From Burkholderiaceae bacterium (GTDB taxonomy: Bacteria; Pseudomonadota; Gammaproteobacteria; Burkholderiales; Burkholderiaceae_D), in the NCBI GenBank assembly GCA_019751755.1, contig JAIENA010000276.1:1-46269 (forward strand): 46,269 nt of DNA. The letters run 5' to 3'. The number at the start of each line of letters is the position of its first letter. The first letter of the stretch is position 1. Below are positions 27,829 through 34,287 of the stretch, one piece after another. The notes under the pieces are model-generated. The model was not told where the DNA came from, searched no databases, and worked only from the letters and a program-made list of their open reading frames with translations. The translations under genes were made by a program, and so were the position numbers.

Positions 27829-29583
27829 TTACGCCTTGGCCTTGAAGTTGCGCAGGAAGTGCAACAGCGCCTGGGCGCCCAGTTCCGCGTCATCGGCGGT
27901 CATGGTTTCCAGTGGGTTGTGGCTGATGCCGCCATTGCCGCAGCGGGTAAACAGCATGGCCTGGTCGCACAGGTGGGCGATCGCCATCGCATCGTGGCCG
28001 GCGCCGGACAGCAGGTCGAAGCGTGGCAGGCCGGTGGTTTCCACCGCCGCGCCCAACTGGTCCATCAGCCATGGCGCGCAAGGCGCCGCGTTCGCTTCCA
28101 GGACTTTTTCCAGCTTGGCGTCGATGAAGCGGCGTTCGCAGATTTCAGTGATGCCGTCCAGGATGTCCTTCACAGCCGCTTCACGTACCTGGTCGTCGGC
28201 GGCGCGGATGTCCAGCGACAGCTTGCACGCGCCGGGAATCACATTGACGGAACCGTTCGGTACTTGCAACTGGCCGACGGTGCCGACCAGCGCTTCAATG
28301 TTGGCACAGCGTTTTTCCACCAGCAGCACGATTTCGGCGGCGGCGGCGGCGGCATCCTTGCGCATCGTCATTGGCGTGGTGCCGGCGTGCGAGGCCAGGC
28401 CTTTCAGTTCCACCAGGTAGCGCGAGCTGCCGGCAATCGCCGTCACCACGCCCAGCGGCAAGCCTTTGCCGACCAGCACCGGCCCCTGTTCGATGTGCAC
28501 TTCGACGAACGCGGCGATCTTTGCCGGATCGCGGGCGATGCCGGGAATCTTGGCGACATCGTGGCCGGCCGATTCCAGTGCTTCGCGCATGGTGACGCCG
28601 TCCGCATCTTTGACGTCCAGCAAGCCGAGGTCGAAGCGGCCGGTGACCGCGTTGGAGCCAAGGAAGGTGGAACGGAAACGCACGCCTTCTTCTTCCGCGA
28701 AACCGATGATCTCAAAGTCGAACGGCAGCTTTTCGCCTTGCTGGTGCAGGTGTTTGACGATGGCGATCGGCAGCAGGATGCCGAGGCGGCCGTCATACTT
28801 GCCGCCATTGCGCACGGTGTCGTAGTGCGAACCGGTCAGCAGCGTCTTGGCGTCCGGGTTGCCCGACAGGTAGCGGCCGACCACGTTGCCGACGTCGTCG
28901 ATATGCACTTGCATGCCGGCTTCGCGCATCCAGCTGGCCAATTGCTCGGCCGATTTGCGGTGGGCGTCGGTCATGTAGGCGCAGGTCAGGGCGCCGTCTT
29001 CGTCGCTCCATTGCGCCAGGTCTTCCGACCATTGCATGATGGTCGGGCCGAAGTGCAATGGATTGCCGGTCAGGTCGTTGATGCGCATTTCCGCGATGCG
29101 GTGGATCTGGCGCAGGCATTCGTGCAATTCATCGCTGCGCTGGTGGCGCGAACGGCGCGTGAACGTGGCGATGATTTGCTGGCGGTTCAAGCCTTTGCCG
29201 GTCGGACCCTTGACTGCCAGGATGAAGGGGAAACCGAACTTGGTGTTGTAGTCGGCGTTGAGCTGTTGCAGCGTGGCGAATTCTTCCGCGCTGCACTGGT
29301 TCAGACCGGAGGTGGCTTGTTCATTGGTCGATTCCGCCGTCAGTTCACCACGGACGGCGGCCTTGCCTGCCAATTCCGGGTGGGCGCGGATCAGGCCCAG
29401 TTGTTCGTCCTGCGTGGCGTTCGTGACTTCCGCCTGCAAGGCCTGCTTCAGCGCGGTCACGGTGGCAAACGGACGCCGGGCCGCCGCGCGCTCGGGTATC
29501 CATGGCGAATGTTCATAGATCCCGTGCAGGCGTTCGGTGAAGGTGCTGACGTCGCAGCTATTCAGTTCGGAGAGTGTAGTCAT
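27829..29583 (-). CDS. uraD-allC: Fusion of OHCU decarboxylase (UraD) and allantoate amidohydrolase (AllC)
   Basis: This 584-residue protein joins two ureide enzymes. Residues 1-166 form a UraD domain (AHPELAGKAAVRGELTAEST with catalytic H68, FGFPFI, then the RIAEMRINDLTG end), which decarboxylates OHCU to S-allantoin. Residues 175-584 form an M20-type amidohydrolase with TGSHYDTVRNGGKYDGRLG, GFAEEEGVRF, EVHIEQGPVL, ASHAGTTPM and SGAGHDAMAI, as in allantoate amidohydrolase. Allantoinase would act between the two steps but is not in the window. The ATG at 29583 fits the usual UraD N-terminus (MTTLSELN); an ATG at 29595 in frame is possible. A strong terminator follows the stop. Confidence 0.93.
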   Translation of the reverse strand: MTTLSELNSCDVSTFTERLHGIYEHSPWIPERAAARRPFATVTALKQALQAEVTNATQDEQLGLIRAHPELAGKAAVRGELTAESTNEQATSGLNQCSAEEFATLQQLNADYNTKFGFPFILAVKGPTGKGLNRQQIIATFTRRSRHQRSDELHECLRQIHRIAEMRINDLTGNPLHFGPTIMQWSEDLAQWSDEDGALTCAYMTDAHRKSAEQLASWMREAGMQVHIDDVGNVVGRYLSGNPDAKTLLTGSHYDTVRNGGKYDGRLGILLPIAIVKHLHQQGEKLPFDFEIIGFAEEEGVRFRSTFLGSNAVTGRFDLGLLDVKDADGVTMREALESAGHDVAKIPGIARDPAKIAAFVEVHIEQGPVLVGKGLPLGVVTAIAGSSRYLVELKGLASHAGTTPMTMRKDAAAAAAEIVLLVEKRCANIEALVGTVGQLQVPNGSVNVIPGACKLSLDIRAADDQVREAAVKDILDGITEICERRFIDAKLEKVLEANAAPCAPWLMDQLGAAVETTGLPRFDLLSGAGHDAMAIAHLCDQAMLFTRCGNGGISHNPLETMTADDAELGAQALLHFLRNFKAKA

Positions 29584-29619
29584 GGTTATATCCATCCTTG
29601 GAGTTTCGATGATATAACC
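29584..29619. promoter_or_regulatory. Inverted repeat abutting the UraD-AllC start
   Basis: GGTTATATC (29584-29592) is the perfect reverse complement of GATATAACC (29611-29619), separated by 18 bp that contain the ribosome-binding region and an alternative ATG. It may be an operator for the adjacent LysR regulator or an mRNA hairpin that masks the start. Confidence 0.45.
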
Positions 29620-29691
29620 GCTGGTTTAAGCGAGATATATGACCTTTCCTATGAGCTTTATCGGCCGGGCGCATACACCGCTGGCGCCGTC

Positions 29692-30627
29692 TTACTTGCC
29701 GAGCGCCTTGGCCACGGCACTGACCTGGTCGCGCAGCCATTTATGTTCCGGCGCCTGGTGTACCCGTTCGTGCCACAGCTGGTAAAAGCGCAATGGCGGG
29801 AACTTGATCGGCACGTCATAAACTTTCAGTGGCAGGGACTTCTCGTGGAAGCGCAGGAACTGGCGGCCGGTGGTCAACACCAGGTCGGTCTGCGTCACCA
29901 TATACGGGATCAGACCGAAATACGCCGACTCCACCAGTACATTGCGACGCTGGCCCTGGCGTTCCAGGAACGCATCGATGACGCCATGGTAGCCAGGCAA
30001 CATTTGTGATGGCGCCACATGTGGCAGCGACAAATAGTCTTCTACCGTCATGGCATCGGATTCGGTGCGGCGCGCATAAGGCGTGTTGGCACTCATCGCG
30101 CAGACGATCGGGTCTTCGAACAGCTTGGACATGTGCAAGTGTTCCGGCGGCTCATCCCAGTTGGCGATCACCAGGTCCATGTCGCCATCGGACAACAGAC
30201 GCACATAGTCGACATCCGGCCCGAGGTTGTGAATCACCACGCGCGACAGCGGCGAACCGCGCCGTAGCTGGCAGACGATGCTGGGCAAGAATTGCGTGTC
30301 GAGGTAATCCGGCGCGGCAATATGGAAGGTGCGCGCTTCCTCCTGCGGCACGAACGGGGTCTTCTTGACGAACAGGCTCTCGGTTTCGTCCAGGATGCGC
30401 TTGGCCGGCTTCAGCAAGCTTTCGCCGTGCTGGGTCGGCACCATGCCACGCGCGCCGCGCACCAGCAGCGGATCGCCCGTCAATTCGCGCAGCTTGCGCA
30501 GCGACGCGGAAATCGACGGCTGCGGCTGGTTCAGCTTGAGGGCGACCCGCGACACATTCTTTTCCACCAGCAGCAGGTAGAGGATGCGGATCAGGTGAAG
30601 ATCGAGGTTTTTTGGCAGGCTGTTCAT
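29692..30627 (-). CDS. LysR-family regulator of the urate/ureide genes
   Basis: This 311-residue protein has a LysR helix-turn-helix (LDLHLIRILYLLLVEKNVSRVALKLNQPQPSISASL) and an effector domain of the branch that reads DPLLVRGARGMVPT. The ATG at 30627 follows AAAGGGG; an in-frame start at 30678 would overlap the operator region. It sits between the UraD-AllC fusion (same strand, 108 nt downstream) and puuD (divergent, 113 nt away), so regulation of urate breakdown in both directions is likely. Inducer not known. Confidence 0.92.
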   Translation of the reverse strand: MNSLPKNLDLHLIRILYLLLVEKNVSRVALKLNQPQPSISASLRKLRELTGDPLLVRGARGMVPTQHGESLLKPAKRILDETESLFVKKTPFVPQEEARTFHIAAPDYLDTQFLPSIVCQLRRGSPLSRVVIHNLGPDVDYVRLLSDGDMDLVIANWDEPPEHLHMSKLFEDPIVCAMSANTPYARRTESDAMTVEDYLSLPHVAPSQMLPGYHGVIDAFLERQGQRRNVLVESAYFGLIPYMVTQTDLVLTTGRQFLRFHEKSLPLKVYDVPIKFPPLRFYQLWHERVHQAPEHKWLRDQVSAVAKALGK

Positions 30628-30649
30628 GCGCACCCCTTTATATTGAATC

Positions 30650-30675
30650 GAATATGTTAAATATACGATATATTC
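30650..30675. promoter_or_regulatory. Candidate LysR operator in the lysR-puuD gap
   Basis: GAATAT-N14-ATATTC (30650-30675) encloses a second dyad AATAT-N5-ATATT (30660-30674). The patch is AT-rich and lies 23-48 bp from the lysR start in the divergent gap with puuD. Confidence 0.5.
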
Positions 30676-30740
30676 CACAGACGTGGCACGAAAACCGTTT
30701 ACTGTCGGTAAATTGCCGCTAATCCATATTTGAGGAATCC

Positions 30741-31958
30741 ATGGACGCCTTCGCCTACTTGATCCCGTACGGCCTTGAATGGCTGAACCTGATTGTCCGC
30801 TGGCTACACATTATCACGGGCATCGCATGGATCGGTGCCTCGTTTTACTTCGTCTGGCTGGATAACTCGATCCGGCCGCCGGCGCCGGGTTCCGAGCTGG
30901 CCAAAAAAGGCGTGTCGGGCGAACTGTGGGCGGTGCACGGCGGCGGCTTCTACAACCCGCAAAAATACCTGGTCGCGCCCAAGACCTTGCCGGCTGAACT
31001 GCACTGGTTCAAATGGGAAGCGTATACCACCTGGCTGTCGGGCATCGCGCTGCTGACCATCGCGTATTACTTCAACGCGGAAGCCATGATGGTGGACAAG
31101 GCCGTGGCCGATCTGACCGGCTGGCAGGCGGTCGGCATCGGCATTGCCTCGCTGGTGATCGGCTGGACCGTGTATGACGTGCTGTGCCGGTCGCCGCTGG
31201 GCAAGCATGACCTGGCCTTTGGCGTCGTGATCTTCCTGTTGCTGACGTTGGCCTGCTGGGTGCTGACGCACTACCTCAGTGGCCGCGCCGCGTATATCCA
31301 CGTCGGCGCCATGATCGGCACCATCATGGTGGGCAATGTGCTGATGTCGATTATTCCCGGCCAGCGCCGCATGGTCGAAGCGATGCGCGCCGGCGGCCTG
31401 CCGGACCCGGTGCACGGCATCAAGGCCAAGCAGCGCAGCGTCCACAATAATTACTTCACCTTGCCGGTGCTGTTCATCATGATCAGCAACCACTACGCGA
31501 TGACGTATCGCAGCGACAAGGCGTGGCTGGTGCTGGCGCTGATCATGGCCGCCGCCGTGTTCATCCGCCACTTCTTCAATCTGCGCCACAAGGAACGTAT
31601 CGAATGGCGATACCCGGCGATCGGCGTGGTGTTGCTGATGGTGGTGGCCCTCATGATCGCGCCGAAAAAACCGGCAGCGCCGGCCGCCGGCGTCGACAGC
31701 GCCGCCCAGTTTGTGACGGTGCAGGGCATCGTCACGCAGCGCTGCGCCTCCTGCCATGCCGCCGTGCCGACGCAGCCGGGCTTTGCCACGGCGCCATCCG
31801 GCATCCTGCTGGAGAACCCGGCGCAAATCCGCCAGAACGCGGAAAAAATCTATAAGCAAGCCGTGCAACTGAAGGCCATGCCGATCGGCAATCTCACCAA
31901 TATGACCGATGCCGAGCGCGCGCAAATCGCCGCTTGGTACGAGGCGGGCGCCAAGTAG
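30741..31958 (+). CDS. puuD: Membrane-bound, cytochrome c-linked urate hydroxylase
   Basis: This 405-residue inner-membrane protein oxidises urate to 5-hydroxyisourate, with electrons leaving through its own heme c. The N-terminal urate oxidase domain (about 1-305, DUF989 type) starts with LEWLNLIVRWLHIITGIAWIG and has about eight to nine membrane helices. The C-terminal cytochrome c domain has the CASCH heme site (C335, C338, H339) and a likely axial Met at M380 (AMPIG). GAGGAA precedes the ATG. It is divergent from a LysR gene and followed by an M20 hydrolase. It provides the urate-oxidising step for the UraD-AllC fusion; the intermediate HIU hydrolase is not in this window. Confidence 0.94.
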   Translation: MDAFAYLIPYGLEWLNLIVRWLHIITGIAWIGASFYFVWLDNSIRPPAPGSELAKKGVSGELWAVHGGGFYNPQKYLVAPKTLPAELHWFKWEAYTTWLSGIALLTIAYYFNAEAMMVDKAVADLTGWQAVGIGIASLVIGWTVYDVLCRSPLGKHDLAFGVVIFLLLTLACWVLTHYLSGRAAYIHVGAMIGTIMVGNVLMSIIPGQRRMVEAMRAGGLPDPVHGIKAKQRSVHNNYFTLPVLFIMISNHYAMTYRSDKAWLVLALIMAAAVFIRHFFNLRHKERIEWRYPAIGVVLLMVVALMIAPKKPAAPAAGVDSAAQFVTVQGIVTQRCASCHAAVPTQPGFATAPSGILLENPAQIRQNAEKIYKQAVQLKAMPIGNLTNMTDAERAQIAAWYEAGAK

Positions 31959-32037
31959 AAGGGTGGTTGGGCGCGCTGCGCCACGCCACCACAGCGCATG
32001 CATCACCGCATCGCGCGACGATAAAAGGAGAAAATTG

Positions 32038-33264
32038 ATGACCAATGAAGAAAAATTAGTGCAATGGATTGACGACCACTTCGATGAGGAAGTCGCGTTC
32101 CTGCAGCAAGTGCTGCGCGTGCCCACCGACACGCCGCCTGGCAACAACGCGCCGCACGCCGACATGATTGCCGACGCCGTCAAGGCGTATGGATGGGAAG
32201 CGGAAAAGCACGTGGTGCCGGAGTCCGTGGTGCGCGAGTACGGCATGGAAGCGATCACCAACCTGATTATCCGCCGGCCCTATGCGGCAAGCGGTCCGAC
32301 CGTGGCGCTCAATGCGCACGGCGACGTGGTGCCGCCTGGCGATGGCTGGACCTATCCGCCGTATGGCGGCGTGATCGACAACGGCTATATCTATGGCCGC
32401 GCGGCGGCCGTGTCGAAATGCGATTTCGCGACCTATATCTTTGCGACGCGCGCGCTGGAAGCGCTGGGCGTGCCATTGAAGGGCAAGCTGGAACTGCATT
32501 TTACGTATGACGAGGAATTCGGCGGCTTGCTGGGGCCGGGTTGGATCCTGCAGCAACAACTGACGAAGCCCGATTTTGTCATCGCGGCCGGCTTCAGCTA
32601 CGCGATCGTCACGGCGCACAACGCCTGCCTGCAATTTGAAATCACCGTGAACGGCAAGTCCGGCCACGGCGCGATGCCGGAAACCGGTCATGATGCGCTG
32701 CAGGCGGCCACGAAAATCCTCAATGCGCTGTATGGCCAGTTGCCGGAACTGAAAAAAATCAAGTCGGCCGTGGCGGGCATCGACAGCCCGACCATGCTGG
32801 TGGGCCGCATCGACGGCGGCACCAACACCAACGTGGTGCCTGGCAAGGTTGTCATGAAAATGGACCGCCGCATGATCCCGGAAGAAGACCCGGTGGCGGT
32901 CGAGGCGCAAGTGCGCGCCCTGATCGAAGACGCGGTGCGGGGCGAGCCCGGCATCACGGTCGAGATCCGCCGTCTGCTGCTGTCGCACGCGCTGCGCCCG
33001 CAGCCAGGCACCGAGCATATCGTGGCCAACTTGCAGAAAAACGCGAAAGCCATCTTGGGCGAAGATATCCCGGCGGTCGGCACGCCGTTGTATGCCGATG
33101 CGCGCCTGTATGGCGAGCAGGGCATCCCGGCCGTGCTGTATGGTGCCGGACCGCGCACAGTGCCGGAATCGAACGCCAAGAAAGCCGACGAGCGGCTGGC
33201 GCTGGAGGATTTGCGTAAGGCCACCAAGATTGTGGCGCTGACGTTGGCGGATTTTTTGGCTTGA
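32038..33264 (+). CDS. M20-family metallohydrolase (ArgE/DapE-like)
   Basis: This 408-residue protein belongs to the M20 peptidase/deacylase family. Metal and catalytic residues H94 and D96 (NAHGDVVPPGDGW) and E159/E160 (TYDEEFGG) are present, as is the dimerisation domain NGKSGHGAMPETGHDAL. The segment that usually reads GRGxxDMKG is GRAAAVSKC (120-128) here, so the metal-bridging Asp is replaced by Val. That is either a subfamily trait or a change of chemistry. AAAAGGAG precedes the ATG. It follows puuD by 79 nt on the same strand, so an amide or ureide substrate linked to purine use is possible but unproven. Confidence 0.88.
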   Translation: MTNEEKLVQWIDDHFDEEVAFLQQVLRVPTDTPPGNNAPHADMIADAVKAYGWEAEKHVVPESVVREYGMEAITNLIIRRPYAASGPTVALNAHGDVVPPGDGWTYPPYGGVIDNGYIYGRAAAVSKCDFATYIFATRALEALGVPLKGKLELHFTYDEEFGGLLGPGWILQQQLTKPDFVIAAGFSYAIVTAHNACLQFEITVNGKSGHGAMPETGHDALQAATKILNALYGQLPELKKIKSAVAGIDSPTMLVGRIDGGTNTNVVPGKVVMKMDRRMIPEEDPVAVEAQVRALIEDAVRGEPGITVEIRRLLLSHALRPQPGTEHIVANLQKNAKAILGEDIPAVGTPLYADARLYGEQGIPAVLYGAGPRTVPESNAKKADERLALEDLRKATKIVALTLADFLA

Positions 33265-33275
33265 GGGCTACACCA

Positions 33276-33312
33276 CCGGCATCCAGTGGATGCCGGGATC
33301 ACGATGATCCCG
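33276..33312. repeat. Double palindrome of REP type after the M20 gene
   Basis: CCGGCATCC-AGT-GGATGCCGG (33276-33296, perfect 9-bp arms) overlaps CGGGATCA-CGA-TGATCCCG (33294-33312, perfect 8-bp arms). Two adjacent hairpins 11 bp beyond a stop codon resemble BIME/REP units. They could also end or protect the puuD-M20 transcript, although no U-tract follows. Confidence 0.65.
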
Positions 33313-33420
33313 CGCTCTGAGTTTTTGCTTGAGGCGGGCACGGCGTACCAGTGATTGAAGGCGTGTTTAAGGCCGCACTAATTTGTATCGTTGAAAGTTG
33401 TCACATCAAAACATTTTGGA

Positions 33421-33885
33421 ATGACGATGCTTTCATCGCTCCTGCAATCGATGGCGCTGACCGCCATCCGTGCTTATCAGCGCTGGTTATCGCCCCACAA
33501 GAGTTTTATCTGTGCCTTCCGCGTCCATACCGGACGCGACAGTTGTTCCGCTTATGGCTATCGGGTGATCAAGCGCTATGGCCTGCAGGCAGGACTGGCG
33601 CTGCTGCGCCGGCGGCTGGCCGACTGTGGCGTGCAGCATCGGTTGCATGCACCTCCGCCTCGGCTGCAACAGGGGTTGCGGCATCAGGCGGGATTTTGCG
33701 ATGCGCCCTGTGACTTGCCTTGCGATGCACCATGTGATGGTAGCGGCAAAGGCGCCGGGCGCTTGTTGGGGAGCGCCTGTGATGTCGCCAGCTGCGGCTG
33801 CGATCTTGCGGATGCATGGCGTGACTGGCGACAGCGGCGCCAGGAGCGCCGCCGCTGCTCAACGGAACACCGGCCGGAAGAATGA
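33421..33885 (+). CDS. yidD: Divergent YidD-family protein with a cysteine-repeat tail
   Basis: This 154-residue protein has the YidD membrane-insertion-factor core at about 8-70: LTAIRAYQRWLSPHKSF, then C-x-F..T..D-S-C-S-A-Y-G in place of the usual CRFxPTCSxYA, then YGLQAGLALLRRRLADCG. The canonical copy sits in the rpmH-rnpA-yidC locus; this one is alone, so it is probably a paralogue. The C-terminal half is not YidD-like. It holds CDAP-CDLP-CDAP-CDGS, encoded by a 12-nt tandem repeat, then SACDVASCGCD. This could bind metal or form disulfides. An ATG at 33427 has a better-spaced GGA and may be the true start. The 3' end overlaps the NIPSNAP gene by 27 bp. Confidence 0.82.
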   Translation: MTMLSSLLQSMALTAIRAYQRWLSPHKSFICAFRVHTGRDSCSAYGYRVIKRYGLQAGLALLRRRLADCGVQHRLHAPPPRLQQGLRHQAGFCDAPCDLPCDAPCDGSGKGAGRLLGSACDVASCGCDLADAWRDWRQRRQERRRCSTEHRPEE

Positions 33886-34164
33886 GCGCTCGTAGCTGAG
33901 GAAGCACTTGGTCTCGCGGTAGTAATCGACGGCCGCCACGCATTCCTTGTCGGTGGCCGCCGCAATCCGGTACTGCTCGTAGGCTGCCAGCGACTCAAAC
34001 GAAAACGACGCCAGCGCCAGATTGCTGACGCCTTCGCTCGGTAGCAGATAGCCGTGGTGAGTCCCGCCAAATTTTTCCACCAGCGGTATCCACAGCCGCG
34101 CATAGTGTTCAAATTCAGCGAGTTTTTCTGCATCGATGATGTAGCGAAGATGGCAGGTAATCAT
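33859..34164 (-). CDS. NIPSNAP-family protein
   Basis: This 101-residue protein is a single alpha-beta barrel-like (dimeric ferredoxin-like) domain of the NIPSNAP family. It begins ITCHLRYIIDAEKLAEFEHYARLWIPLVEKFGG and includes the conserved HHGYLLP segment and a C-terminal SYERSFFRPVF. Function in bacteria is not established. The ATG at 34164 has AAGG upstream; earlier in-frame starts extend into the region of the S9 gene's terminator and are rejected. It is convergent with the yidD-like gene, with a 27-bp overlap. Confidence 0.88.
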   Translation of the reverse strand: MITCHLRYIIDAEKLAEFEHYARLWIPLVEKFGGTHHGYLLPSEGVSNLALASFSFESLAAYEQYRIAAATDKECVAAVDYYRETKCFLSYERSFFRPVFR

Positions 34165-34237
34165 GGTGCGCCTTTCAGTCAGGGCAGAATAATATACTGC
34201 AATTTTTGCAACTTTGCAGGTGGCGCCGGAAAATGCA

Positions 34238-34268
34238 AACGGCCGGGCCATCAGGCGGCCCGGCCGTT
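34238..34268 (-). terminator. Intrinsic terminator of the S9 peptidase gene
   Basis: A perfect 12-bp stem (34238-34249 with 34257-34268, loop 7 nt) of GC-rich sequence lies 20 nt after the S9 stop. The minus strand then reads TTTGCATTTT, an interrupted U-tract. Confidence 0.7.
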
Positions 34269-34287
34269 CTACAGCGCCCACTCAGGC

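Noticed and set aside
27859..30009. 716-codon open frame on the plus strand opposite the UraD-AllC and LysR genes
   Set aside because: It spans two well-defined minus-strand genes and their gap, has no recognisable domain, and its composition reflects third-position GC of the real genes.
33276..33312. Rho-independent terminator after the M20 gene
   Set aside because: The stems are strong but no U-tract follows on the plus strand, so it is listed as a repeat instead.
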